From positions 1 through 64,000 of the forward strand of contig NZ_JAFBDK010000002.1 in NCBI RefSeq assembly GCF_016908195.1: a DNA stretch of 64,000 nt, given 5' to 3'. The first letter of the stretch is position 1; every line of letters begins with the position of its first letter. A model generated the notes under the pieces. The model did not search any database. It was not told where the DNA came from and worked only from the letters and a program-made list of their open reading frames with translations. This document shows, one piece after another, positions 15,668-24,398 of the stretch. The stretch comes from Jeotgalibacillus terrae (GTDB lineage: Bacteria; Bacillota; Bacilli; Bacillales; Jeotgalibacillaceae). The translations under genes were made by a program, and so were the position numbers.

Positions 15668-17627
15668 TCTCCTTCAAAACCTTCTCATAATAAAACTGCT
15701 CACACTCTGTCAATGTCATCGGCTTAAAATAGTAATACCCCTGCATATCACTACACCCGTTCATTTTCAAAAAGTCACGCTGCTCCTCAGTTTCCACACC
15801 TTCTGCCAGCACGTCGAGCTCCAGACTATTAGCAAGTTTAATAATAGAAACCAGGATCGCTTCTCCCTTAATATCTGTCATGATCTGATCAGTAAAGTGT
15901 TTATCGATCTTGATTTTATCAACCGGAAACTGATTCAGATAAGACAGGGTTGAATAGCCCGTCCCAAAGTCGTCGATTGCGACGCGGATGCCGAGGTCGC
16001 GCAGGCGTTCGAGTGTCTGAACGCTTTCTTTGTGTGAGAACAGTTGAATATTCTCGGTGATCTCAAGCTCAATCTGGTCAAATGGAATTTTGTGTTCGCG
16101 TATGACCTGCTCAAGAAAAGCAATAAAGTTTTTATTGCGGAACAGGCCTGATGAGATATTAAAAGCAATCACGCCGTCAAAGCTGAAGTGCTTTCTCCAA
16201 TCAGAAAATTTACTGAGGCACCAGTCAAGCTGATAGCGCGTCAGTTTTTCCATCATGCCGGATGTCTCAGCGATCGGGATAAATTCTGCCGGTGAGACCG
16301 GGCCGAGTACCGGGTGTGTCCATCGTGTAAGAACTTCAACTCCAGTAATCCAGTTTCTTCGCGAGTCGATCTGTGGCTGATAGACAAACTCCAGTTCTCC
16401 GCGTTCAATCACTTTTTTCAGCTCCTGCTGGATGATCAAATCGCGTGATACGCTTTCATGCATAACAGGATCATACATGACAGCTTTTGTGAGCTGTTTT
16501 TTCTTCGCTTCATACATCGCAATATCTGCTTTATCAATCAGCGTATCCACAAGATTACCGTCTTTCGGAAACTGACTGACGCCGACACTTGGTTCGACAT
16601 GAATTTCAGGACGGTCCTGCAGCACGAAAGCTTTGCTGAACATCCCGATCAGCCGGTTGCCGAGATCTTCTACTTCAGCCTTATCAAGCAGATCGGGCAC
16701 AAGAATCAGGTACTCATCCCCACCGAGCCTTGAAATGGTAATTTCTTCAGGGAGATTTTTTTGCAGCCTCATCCCGATTTTGTGAATCAGCCTGTCACCT
16801 ACATCGTGACCATACAGGTCGTTGATGATTTTGAACTGATCGAGATCCAGGAAATAGATTGTAAACGGATGGTTCTTTTCTATATAATCTTTCATTAATT
16901 CATAGGAATAGCGTCTGTTCGGCAGACCGGTCAGGTGATCTGAATTCGCAGACTGCCAGAGTGATTTCTCCATTTCCTTCTGTTTATTAATATTCCGGAA
17001 ATAAACAGAAAGTCCGCCCTGCCTGTTCGGGTAGGCAGTAACTTCAAACCAGCTTTTAATCGGTCCATAGTATTCTTCAAACCTTGTCGGAATCTGATCG
17101 TGCATTGTTTTAAAATAGTGTTCTTCAAAATTAGTTCCCCAGGCATCAGGAAACAGCAGCCACATATTTTTACCAATCAGTTCTTCTCTTGATTTGAATA
17201 AAACTTTTTCCGCTTCATGGTTAACATATGTAAAGCACCAGTTTTCATCTAGCGAAAAGAATGCTTCATTCATACTTTCTAAAACGTCAACTGCGTTCTC
17301 AGCAACCACACCTGAGTCGACAGCCGGCAGGACTTGAAACAGCATGCGATTTTCATTACATTTGGTAATGGAAAGCTGACAGTGATCACGCGCAATGGTC
17401 CTGAAATAATATTCGAAGGACTCATTTTTTCCGCGCCAGATTTTCTGGCACTCTTTTTTGATATGCGGTGCTCTGATCAATCGGTTCAGCTCGCTGTATT
17501 CTTTGCCGGCATGATCAACCATGGTTTCAAACTGATCCCACGCCGGGTTGGTCAGCAGCACCGTTCCACTGTCGTCCACGATTCCAGCCGGAACCCGAAG
17601 CAGCTTAATTAAGTGTTGTTCATCCAT
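15654..17627 (-). CDS. PAS-GGDEF-EAL cyclic-di-GMP turnover protein
   Basis: 657-residue soluble protein. Two PAS-like domains (about 5-100 and 120-225) precede a GGDEF domain (about 240-395; active-site motif GGDEY) and an EAL domain (about 405-650; EVLTRW signature, NISSGLF, EITEN, DDFGTGYSTLSYL, KIDKHF, QGYYYFKP). All key residues of both enzymes are kept, so it could make or degrade c-di-GMP, the PAS domains setting the balance. No membrane segment is present. Start at 17627: SD GGAGGTG 6-7 nt upstream, whereas the ATG at 17642 overlaps the SD. It is the last gene of a six-gene operon with a partner-switching module. Confidence 0.93.
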   Translation of the reverse strand: MDEQHLIKLLRVPAGIVDDSGTVLLTNPAWDQFETMVDHAGKEYSELNRLIRAPHIKKECQKIWRGKNESFEYYFRTIARDHCQLSITKCNENRMLFQVLPAVDSGVVAENAVDVLESMNEAFFSLDENWCFTYVNHEAEKVLFKSREELIGKNMWLLFPDAWGTNFEEHYFKTMHDQIPTRFEEYYGPIKSWFEVTAYPNRQGGLSVYFRNINKQKEMEKSLWQSANSDHLTGLPNRRYSYELMKDYIEKNHPFTIYFLDLDQFKIINDLYGHDVGDRLIHKIGMRLQKNLPEEITISRLGGDEYLILVPDLLDKAEVEDLGNRLIGMFSKAFVLQDRPEIHVEPSVGVSQFPKDGNLVDTLIDKADIAMYEAKKKQLTKAVMYDPVMHESVSRDLIIQQELKKVIERGELEFVYQPQIDSRRNWITGVEVLTRWTHPVLGPVSPAEFIPIAETSGMMEKLTRYQLDWCLSKFSDWRKHFSFDGVIAFNISSGLFRNKNFIAFLEQVIREHKIPFDQIELEITENIQLFSHKESVQTLERLRDLGIRVAIDDFGTGYSTLSYLNQFPVDKIKIDKHFTDQIMTDIKGEAILVSIIKLANSLELDVLAEGVETEEQRDFLKMNGCSDMQGYYYFKPMTLTECEQFYYEKVLKERVPE

Positions 17628-17647
17628 GGTCATCACCTCCAAAATTC

Positions 17648-18754
17648 TTATTCAAAACTAACACTTACAATTGCTATATCGTCTTTTCTGTTCAGATCTG
17701 AAACAATTTTTTCAAAATGCTCATGTATATCATCGTTCAAGTGCATTTCCTGTAAAATAAAGGATTCACCATCTGACAGACGCATATTCATAGAATCTGT
17801 AAACCCGTCTGTATATAAAAGAAGCTTTGTTTTCTCACTGACCTGCACTTTTCCTGTCTTCACGTCAGGTTCCTTAGACAAGCCGATCGGCGGGTTCGCA
17901 CTGCTCAAAATAAAGCTTTCATTTCCAGAAAGCCCGACTGCTCCCGGATGCCCTGCATTGATATAGGAGATAGATTTTTCATCGGTATCAATCAGCATAT
18001 AGATCCCTGTACAGAAAAAGTTCTTATACCCTCTCCCTGATTTGAAGAATTTATGGAATTGTTCGTTCAATTTAAGATACACTTTGCCAGGTTCAATCTC
18101 ATCAGTAATAATCCCCTCAAGCATCGAACGGATTGCCATACTCATCATGCCGGCTGTCACACCATGGCCCATAATATCAAGCAGAATCACACCATATTGA
18201 TGGGAACTGATTTTGTACCATGCATATAAGTCTCCTGAAAGCTGATCTGATGCAAGATAAAATCCTTTTACTGTAATGTTTTCCTGTTCAATCGGCTCAA
18301 GCACGACGCGTTTTTGAATCGACTTTGCCATATCAAGATCCTTCTGCTGTCTGAGCTCAAGCAGCTTCCGGTCGGTTACATCCATATGTGTAATCACGGC
18401 ACCAATGATATTGTTTCTATTGAAATCCATCAGCGGGGTGACATTCATTGCAAACCAGCGTTTCTCTCTCGGGGCATGACATGGGTATTCCACCACAACT
18501 CTATCTGTCGTCCCATCAAGCACTGTTTTAATCTTCCTGACCGTTTCCCTGTCGGACACAGTAAAATAATTACTGCCAACACCAGTTTCCTCAGGGTCTC
18601 CACCATTGATCCGCGTGTAATCAGACCATGCGCTATTCACGATCAAAATATCACCCTGTTGATCGATAACCGCAATATGATGCGCCATTGATTGAATAAT
18701 ATTATCAGTAATTGATTCCAGACATTTTCCCTTTACATTTCCGGGGTCTACCAT
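17648..18754 (-). CDS. PAS-PP2C (SpoIIE/RsbU-type) serine phosphatase
   Basis: 368-residue protein: PAS domain (about 15-130) and PPM-type phosphatase domain of the SpoIIE/RsbU class (about 145-368). Metal-ligand motifs are visible: SGDLYAW (D175), LLDIMGHG (D193) and the C-terminal RKDDIAIV. Such enzymes dephosphorylate STAS anti-anti-sigma proteins; a STAS gene lies just upstream, which makes it the likely substrate. The domain order resembles RsbP of B. subtilis. SD AAAGGGGG lies 6-7 nt before the ATG. The gap to the STAS gene (127 nt) is filled by a type-1 repeat. The next gene starts 20 nt downstream. Confidence 0.93.
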   Translation of the reverse strand: MVDPGNVKGKCLESITDNIIQSMAHHIAVIDQQGDILIVNSAWSDYTRINGGDPEETGVGSNYFTVSDRETVRKIKTVLDGTTDRVVVEYPCHAPREKRWFAMNVTPLMDFNRNNIIGAVITHMDVTDRKLLELRQQKDLDMAKSIQKRVVLEPIEQENITVKGFYLASDQLSGDLYAWYKISSHQYGVILLDIMGHGVTAGMMSMAIRSMLEGIITDEIEPGKVYLKLNEQFHKFFKSGRGYKNFFCTGIYMLIDTDEKSISYINAGHPGAVGLSGNESFILSSANPPIGLSKEPDVKTGKVQVSEKTKLLLYTDGFTDSMNMRLSDGESFILQEMHLNDDIHEHFEKIVSDLNRKDDIAIVSVSFE

Positions 18755-18794
18755 GTTTTATCCCCCTTTCTGTATTTTGTCTTGTTAGTAGCGG

Positions 18795-18880
18795 GTATTG
18801 AAGTACCGGGACTGTCCCGGGTCTTCACTCCTCACCAGCCGGGTACGTAGTGGCGGGTCAGACCCTTTACTACGTACGCA
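18795..18880. repeat. Type-1 palindrome pair inside the signalling operon
   Basis: CCGGGACTGTCCCGGGTCTT followed by the partner palindrome GCGGGTCAGACCCTTTACTA. It lies between the STAS and PAS-PP2C genes and could form hairpins in the mRNA. Confidence 0.85.
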
Positions 18881-18881
18881 G

Positions 18882-19199
18882 CTACCCCACAAACGTATGC
18901 CGCCCTAAAATCTCCGGAATCTGCAGCAGGTCGAATACTTCCATGACTTCTTCACGCACGCGCCTGATGTAGACGGATACGCCTTCGTCTTTTAGTGACT
19001 GGACAAGGTTTAGCAGCAGGCCCATGCCTGAGGAGTCGACGAATTCGACTGCTCCGAATTCGATGATGACGCTTTTATAGCCGGTTAGTGCAGGGATCAG
19101 CTCGTCTTCGATTGTTTCTGTACAATCGATATCAAGGTCGCCTTCGAAGGTGACTTTCGCACGTTCGCTTTCCTGCTCGATTTCATATGAGAACATCAT
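18882..19199 (-). CDS. STAS-domain anti-anti-sigma-factor-like protein
   Basis: 105-residue single STAS domain. The phosphorylation loop VEFVDSSGMGLLL is intact, with the expected phospho-serine at S57 (D-S-S-G as in SpoIIAA and RsbV). It should be phosphorylated by the RsbW-like kinase and dephosphorylated by the PP2C phosphatase of the same operon. Two ATG codons are adjacent at the start (19199, 19196); the second has the better spacing to SD AGGGGG. No cognate sigma gene is in the window, so its output partner is open; FlgM, the c-di-GMP enzyme or FapA are candidates by context only. Confidence 0.93.
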   Translation of the reverse strand: MMFSYEIEQESERAKVTFEGDLDIDCTETIEDELIPALTGYKSVIIEFGAVEFVDSSGMGLLLNLVQSLKDEGVSVYIRRVREEVMEVFDLLQIPEILGRHTFVG

Positions 19200-19224
19200 A
19201 TTCCCCCTTTCAATAAGGCAAATA

Positions 19225-21357
19225 TCAGCGCAGGACGATCTGACCTTTAGCGTTGATACTCGCTGTTAGTGCGTAATGATTTTCTGTCAGTATTTTTTTA
19301 CGATTGCCAATCCGGAGTACGGTGCCTTCAAGTGCCGTCCCGATTTTGATTGAAGCGTTTGACGGTACGGCCAGATGCGTCGGTGTTCCACTTTCTGCAC
19401 CTGTCTCACCTATATACATGCCTTTTTCAGCATAAGCCTCTCCACCGCGAAGTGTGCCGGTGATGGTCATGTAACCGCCTGAGTGAATTCTTGAATGTAC
19501 ACAGCTCTGACCTTGAATATAAAGGTTGCCACCAGCATGTATTCTGCTGTTTAGCACGTTTTGTACGCTAATCACTGATTTTGATTCATCAAATAATTCG
19601 AGTTCTTCTTCGAGCGAGTCCAGTTGTTGAGAAAGGTGGGAAAAGATGTTCAGTGACATCGGCTTGCTTGATAATGTCAGAAACAATGCTGAGATCTGTT
19701 CAGCCGTTTCTTCCCAGCGTTCATCGTCTAGCTGAGCGCGCCCTTCTTTTACAAGCTGGACATATTTTTTAGCTCTTGGAATAAAATCGCTGAACTTCTT
19801 TTCCATTAAAATGCGGACCAGCGGCTGGAGACCGCCTTTTGCAAAGTCAGTTGTTTTGAATCCCGGTGAATTCACCAGTTGGGTAATGACTGCGATGATT
19901 CTGTCAATGTCCTGTTTCAACGCACCGACCAGTATGGACAGCTTGGATGTCACCATATTATTCTGTCCTGCTGACAGGTCTGAAGAAATGACGTTCCCCT
20001 TCACACTGATCGCACCTGTTGCATTACAGTGTGAACCGCTGATATTTTTCGCAATGATGACATTTCCCTGTGCCTCAATCTTCATACCGTTATGCACTTC
20101 TCCGGTAATTTCCACATCCCCGAAAAATGAAATATTTCCTGATTCGAGACTTACATCACCGTTATGAAGCAGCTTTGGCATAATCGCGATTTTCACGAGC
20201 TGCCCGCGCTCTTCAATATGAGGGCGTCCGAATTCACTGGCAACGACTTTATCACCGATCAGTTTCACACCTTTACCAAGCCTTAAAATAACCGGATAAA
20301 CAGGTTTTGGCGGCAGTGATTCACTGAAAACTGAATACCCTGAGCTTCCTTCTTCAGGCGGGTGAACGATCCCGATAATGTCGCCCGTTTCGATATTCGG
20401 AAATACTTTTGTTTCACGGAAATCAACCTTGCCGTGCTCGTCCTCTTTCATACCTTCTTTCACATTGGTTTCCACTTTTAATTCAAGCCAACCGTCTTTG
20501 CCGTCAGTCGGGGCAACTCCACGTGCAATTGTATATTCTTCAGGCTCAGTACTCCTGACTGCCCGCATGAGTTCGATCTTATCAACGTTTTGCAGGATTG
20601 ATTTCTCCTGCATATCGGCTTTGATTTCACGCTCTGTCACATTCAGATAGGTATCTTTTTGCTCGTTGAATGAAATTGTAAGGTGTGAACTTGGTTCAGC
20701 ATCAAGAATCGTTCGCGTGATTTTATAACCCGGCTCGATTTTCAAATAGGCTTTCAGTTTGTTTTGATCAATCGTGATCGACCACTCTGTCTTTTTGATT
20801 TCATCTTCAATTGACAGCCGGTATGAGTCATTTGGTGAGAGGATAAACGTTTTCTCCTCAATGAGCTTTTGATTCCGGTAAAGCTTGATCTCTTTTGGAA
20901 CGGTGACGACCGGAAGCTTGTGTGACCCCGCTTCCATCAGAAGTTTTCCGTCTTCCACCCAGACTGCACCATGTTTTTCGAGTAATTCTTCACTTGTAGG
21001 CTGATTTTTTCTTGCAGATGGTTGACCTGTTTTTACTTGTTCAACCTTTTCTACATCTACCTTGTCAAAAAATGATTCCGCCTGTGAAAACCAGTCTTGA
21101 ACTTCTTCATTTTCCTTTTCTGGTTCATGGATATCAGACGGCGGTGCTGGCCGCTCATCTTTTCTGACAGCAGGCTCTCCTTTTTCATTCAGCATTGTCA
21201 ATCTGACAACAGCCTGTTTTGAACCGATTTTCAGAAAACCTTTTGCCGGTGTCTGAAGGATCTCGATATGTACGTCCCGCTTCGAAACTTCAAGCAGGTC
21301 GACTCCTGTCTGCACCGCTTCCTGAATCGTTTTTCCTTTTGTTACAACACTTTGCAT
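19225..21357 (-). CDS. FapA/DUF342 family protein with Jag-N-like domain
   Basis: 710-residue FapA (flagellar assembly protein A, DUF342) family protein. The first ~55 residues (KGKTIQEAVQTGVDLLEVSK ... KGFLKIGSKQAVV) look like the N-terminal domain of the RNA-associated protein Jag. The central part holds GDIIGIVHPPEEGSSGYSVF and repeated beta-helix-like segments (DVSLESGNISFFGDVEITGE, VISSDLSAGQNNM), then a coiled coil (about 480-590) and more beta-repeats. FapA has been tied to flagellation in Vibrio; here it lies in a signalling operon. A cytoplasmic polymerising scaffold is plausible but inferred. SD CAGGTG lies 7 nt upstream. Confidence 0.85.
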   Translation of the reverse strand: MQSVVTKGKTIQEAVQTGVDLLEVSKRDVHIEILQTPAKGFLKIGSKQAVVRLTMLNEKGEPAVRKDERPAPPSDIHEPEKENEEVQDWFSQAESFFDKVDVEKVEQVKTGQPSARKNQPTSEELLEKHGAVWVEDGKLLMEAGSHKLPVVTVPKEIKLYRNQKLIEEKTFILSPNDSYRLSIEDEIKKTEWSITIDQNKLKAYLKIEPGYKITRTILDAEPSSHLTISFNEQKDTYLNVTEREIKADMQEKSILQNVDKIELMRAVRSTEPEEYTIARGVAPTDGKDGWLELKVETNVKEGMKEDEHGKVDFRETKVFPNIETGDIIGIVHPPEEGSSGYSVFSESLPPKPVYPVILRLGKGVKLIGDKVVASEFGRPHIEERGQLVKIAIMPKLLHNGDVSLESGNISFFGDVEITGEVHNGMKIEAQGNVIIAKNISGSHCNATGAISVKGNVISSDLSAGQNNMVTSKLSILVGALKQDIDRIIAVITQLVNSPGFKTTDFAKGGLQPLVRILMEKKFSDFIPRAKKYVQLVKEGRAQLDDERWEETAEQISALFLTLSSKPMSLNIFSHLSQQLDSLEEELELFDESKSVISVQNVLNSRIHAGGNLYIQGQSCVHSRIHSGGYMTITGTLRGGEAYAEKGMYIGETGAESGTPTHLAVPSNASIKIGTALEGTVLRIGNRKKILTENHYALTASINAKGQIVLR

Positions 21358-21388
21358 CTATTTCACCTGCCCCTGTAGTTTTGACATG

Positions 21389-22864
21389 TTACTTCGTTTT
21401 AAATGTATCAATCAGCTCAGTCATCTCCTGTGATGTTTCAGCAAGTGACTCTGCCTGGCTGTGGAGTGAATGCAAAAGATCACTGATGGTAATCGTGATT
21501 TCAGTTGCTGCTTCAGACTTGGACTGAACGTGATGTCTCATCAGACTGATTTTTTCTAAATACTTATCTGCATCTTTCGGCGGCGCGTAGATTCTGACGA
21601 AGCGTTCAGCATCTTTCAGCATATGGGTGACTTCTTCACTTTCATGACGTGCCATCATGGCTGATTCAACCGTCAGCTCTGACATCCTTCGCGCCGTTTC
21701 CTTCGTTTCTTTCTCAAGCATCACAGACATTCTCTCAGCCTGCGAAGTGTATCCTGAAGCTTTTTTTAACAGGTAATTCAGCCGGTCGGTCATCCTGTTC
21801 ATGCTGACTGACAGCTTTCTCAATTCACCCTGATCATCAATATCATTTTTTACCGTTAAATCTCCGCCCTCAAGCGCTGACACCTGGTTAATCAGCTTCT
21901 GAATGTGGATTGCGACTCTATTAAAAAACTTAGAAATTAAGATAATCAGTAAAATCAACGGCAGCAGTCTCGTTACCATCATGACTAGCGCATTCCGGTA
22001 GATCGGTGCTGAAATATCCGATTTATCAAGCGCTACGTATGCTGCATAAGAATCGTTAACCGGAAAGTAGATCCTGTAATACTGGTCACCGTCTGAACCC
22101 ATATCTGAGCCGATCAGTGTTTGTGCCTTTTCAGTCAGCGTACGTTCACTCCCTGCAGTAAACGTCCATCCCGATTCCGCCATTTCATAAACCGCGCCTT
22201 CTTCCATGACCTTCAGATTCTCCGTCATTTCATCAATCAGTGCCTGTGGGCCCGCCTGATTCAGATAAGCTGTAATATCTTCAGCTTCTACATAAATATT
22301 TAAAAAATAATCAGCGCCTTCCGGACGGTAATAGGCATATTTGTGACGCTCATCGTTAGATATATTTGTACCTGTCACTGTTTCAGAACTGACGAGAGAG
22401 TAAGCTTCATCATTGTTTAAAATATTGACTGCTGCTTCATAATATCCTGCCTCTTTCAGGCTAAAACCCGCATCACCCGGTTCTGATGTCACAGTTGCCG
22501 TCACATCATCTCCGGTTTCCTGAAAAATGGTTACACCGTCGAGGCTGAATTCTTCTTTATATTGAAGCAGCTGATCCCTGGTCAGATTGCTGCCGTTTAA
22601 TTCATCTAACTCAGTCGCAATCAGCCTGGCCTGTGCAAGCATGCGGGTGTCGAGCTCTTCTTCTAACAGTTCGAGCGCTGTTTCCGTCTGGTCAAAACGC
22701 GACAATAATTCCTTTTTAATCTCATCAGCACTATTTTCAGTCTGTGCTGCGATCTGCTGCTGGACGAGCAGCGCGTGAATGATGGCGCCAATGATACCGA
22801 CCACCACGACTGCTGCAAACGTCCAGTATAAAAATTGCTTTCTAAGCGGCGTATATTTTGCCAT
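21389..22864 (-). CDS. HAMP-domain membrane receptor lacking an MCP signalling core
   Basis: 491-residue membrane protein: TM1 (about 11-34), a large extracellular sensor (about 40-285), TM2 (about 292-314), HAMP (about 316-370) and a helical C-terminus. No kinase, cyclase or phosphatase domain follows, and the conserved MCP hairpin tip is missing, yet the last 25 residues (SLAETSQEMTELIDTFKTK) look like an MCP tail. It may be a degenerate chemoreceptor that signals by direct contact. Start at 22864: SD GGAGGT with 6-nt spacing; the in-frame GTG two codons upstream abuts the SD. It begins 11 nt after the HATPase gene. Confidence 0.82.
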   Translation of the reverse strand: MAKYTPLRKQFLYWTFAAVVVVGIIGAIIHALLVQQQIAAQTENSADEIKKELLSRFDQTETALELLEEELDTRMLAQARLIATELDELNGSNLTRDQLLQYKEEFSLDGVTIFQETGDDVTATVTSEPGDAGFSLKEAGYYEAAVNILNNDEAYSLVSSETVTGTNISNDERHKYAYYRPEGADYFLNIYVEAEDITAYLNQAGPQALIDEMTENLKVMEEGAVYEMAESGWTFTAGSERTLTEKAQTLIGSDMGSDGDQYYRIYFPVNDSYAAYVALDKSDISAPIYRNALVMMVTRLLPLILLIILISKFFNRVAIHIQKLINQVSALEGGDLTVKNDIDDQGELRKLSVSMNRMTDRLNYLLKKASGYTSQAERMSVMLEKETKETARRMSELTVESAMMARHESEEVTHMLKDAERFVRIYAPPKDADKYLEKISLMRHHVQSKSEAATEITITISDLLHSLHSQAESLAETSQEMTELIDTFKTK

Positions 22865-22875
22865 CTTCACACCTC

Positions 22876-23832
22876 CTAGCCCTGTGGAACAGCTTTGACT
22901 GTATTCTGCTCCTGCCGGCTGATTTCTGTTTTATCAGGATGCTCAAATGTAAGAACAAGCGCCGAGCCTTCCTCAGAAGTGTGAAGGTGAATGAATGAAG
23001 CGATTTTCAGCATAACCGTAAACCCCTGTCCCATCGATTTCTGAGTAGAATATCCCGTGAGGAGTGTAGCTTTTGGAAGCTGCTCCAGCGGAATCCCTGT
23101 ACCTGAATCTTCAACAATAAAGTGAATGGCGCTTTCATGATCTTCCACAATGGTCACTTTTCCGTGCTCAGCATGTTTAAATACATTTGTCATGGCTTCT
23201 GACAGAACGAGTAAAAAACTCATCGTTGCTGATTTCGAGTAATCGCGTTCTTCAAAACACTTACGCGCTTCATTTCTGATCTTCGAAATGTCAGAACGCT
23301 CCTCAATCCATCCCTCACTAAGAATATGTCCTTCTTTAAACGCCTCTACTTGATGCGGCTCAATCAGAATAAGCTTGTTATGCGTTGCAGCTGCAAGCAC
23401 ATCACGGTAGACAAACCACTCATCTTTCTGCTCACGCTTTTTAGTCTGTTCTGTAAACACACGGTGCAGAAACAAATCATTTTTATGATCGAAATGAACG
23501 TCCAGCATCGCCTTAATGACTTCTTTCTCAGCGTTAAAATGTGTGATTTTCTCAGGCAGGTCCTCACCCTTCATATCCCACTCAAGCAACTTCGCACCTG
23601 CTGACAACAGTACATCCTCATGAGCACGAAGCGCCTGAGGGTTCAGCAGAATGGCTTTGTAAAAAAGCTTATTACGCTCTTTTTTCTTATAAGAAAGTTT
23701 TCCTGCAATCTCCATCGCAAGATAACCAGTCTTTACCCCATGCAATAAATTCACAAGCGGCTGATCAGATGGCGGCACCGCAGAACGTCCTGAACGCAAC
23801 CTGCTCATCAGCAAGGACAATAACCATCTCAT
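22876..23832 (-). CDS. RsbW-like HATPase with N-terminal degenerate HD-like domain
   Basis: 318-residue protein. The C-terminal ~120 residues form a GHKL ATPase: N-box SEAMTNVFKHA, G1 VEDSGTGIPLEQL and G2 MGQGFTVMLKI. No histidine phospho-acceptor is visible, so it resembles serine kinases of the RsbW/SpoIIAB class. Residues ~25-180 (HGVKTGYLAMEIAGKLSYKK, later DVLAAATHNKL) vaguely follow the layout of HD-GYP domains, but the HD doublet is replaced by LN; this part of the call is tentative. Start at 23832 because SD GGGAGGGG is 6 nt upstream; the frame opens earlier at 23871 without an SD. First gene of the operon; probable kinase of the STAS protein. Confidence 0.82.
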   Translation of the reverse strand: MRWLLSLLMSRLRSGRSAVPPSDQPLVNLLHGVKTGYLAMEIAGKLSYKKKERNKLFYKAILLNPQALRAHEDVLLSAGAKLLEWDMKGEDLPEKITHFNAEKEVIKAMLDVHFDHKNDLFLHRVFTEQTKKREQKDEWFVYRDVLAAATHNKLILIEPHQVEAFKEGHILSEGWIEERSDISKIRNEARKCFEERDYSKSATMSFLLVLSEAMTNVFKHAEHGKVTIVEDHESAIHFIVEDSGTGIPLEQLPKATLLTGYSTQKSMGQGFTVMLKIASFIHLHTSEEGSALVLTFEHPDKTEISRQEQNTVKAVPQG

Positions 23833-23910
23833 CGCAACCCCTCCCTCATATTCATCTGATATGTATGACAATCATGTGAATACCCGTACAACATTTAAAA
23901 AGATGCTTTT

Positions 23911-23936
23911 ATATCCAATTAAATCATTTGTTAAAC
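23911..23936 (-). promoter_or_regulatory. Sigma-B-like promoter before the signalling operon
   Basis: Minus strand -35 GTTTAA (23931-23936), 14-nt spacer, -10 GGATAT (23911-23916). It matches the general-stress sigma-B consensus GTTTAA-N12-15-GGGTAT with one mismatch, about 80 nt before the HATPase start. Confidence 0.5.
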
Positions 23937-24075
23937 ATGACTAAAGTTCTATTATATTTAGTATATTTTACCCCTTTTCGATAATAAACACAATATGGTT
24001 TGACATGATATTACAAAAAATATCCATTATTTCGACAAACTAAATACCTAACATACGTATAATGAAACTTACTGA

Positions 24076-24103
24076 TTGACAACTTGTATATACACGTTAT
24101 AGG
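24076..24103 (+). promoter_or_regulatory. treP promoter overlapped by a TreR-type operator
   Basis: -35 TTGACA (24076-24081) with -10 TATAGG (24098-24103, spacer 16). Between them lies CTTGTATATACACG (24083-24096), differing little from the Bacillus tre operator TTGTATATACAA. TreR bound here would block RNA polymerase. The start codon is about 300 nt downstream. Confidence 0.75.
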
Positions 24104-24139
24104 ATTATAGATGCTTAATGTAAGCGCTGTTTATTTGGA

Positions 24140-24172
24140 GAGTGAAGACCCGGGACAGTCCCGGGTCTTCAC
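24140..24172. repeat. Type-1 palindrome in the treP leader
   Basis: GTGAAGA + CCCGGGACAGTCCCGGG + TCTTCAC: a perfect palindrome and the most complete copy of the type-1 unit in the window. Confidence 0.92.
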
Positions 24173-24177
24173 TGGCA

Positions 24178-24262
24178 AGCACTGTGGCTCCAGTTGTCGT
24201 ATTTTGACTGGCAGCTGTCGTATTTTGCGCTGCAGCTGTTTGATACACCCGGGTTTGCTGTA
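24178..24262 (-). repeat. Type-2 element, partial copy e (inverted)
   Basis: AGTTGTCGTATTTTGACTGG, GCTGTCGTATTTTGCGC and GATACACCCGGGTTTGCTG on the plus strand are reverse-orientation type-2 units with the family core. It abuts a type-1 palindrome. Together with it and the inverted repeat TTCCCG-AATAT-CGGGAA (24326-24342) it occupies the leader; nothing coding is seen in 23833-24398. Confidence 0.75.
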
Positions 24263-24366
24263 GTGAGTCACGCGTATGCCTGTGGTCATAGACAGACCGA
24301 TTTTAACTCCAATTCCCAGTGTTTTTTCCCGAATATCGGGAATAGATGAAATGAAGTGCCACGGAA

Positions 24367-24382
24367 ATGAAAACGGTTTCGA
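24367..24382 (+). promoter_or_regulatory. CcpA cre-like site before treP
   Basis: ATGAAAACGGTTTCGA matches the catabolite-responsive element consensus WTGNAARCGNWWWCAW except for one base. Located just before the treP SD, it would act as a roadblock for carbon catabolite repression. Confidence 0.75.
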
Positions 24383-24398
24383 AAGGGAGGTTTTATAG

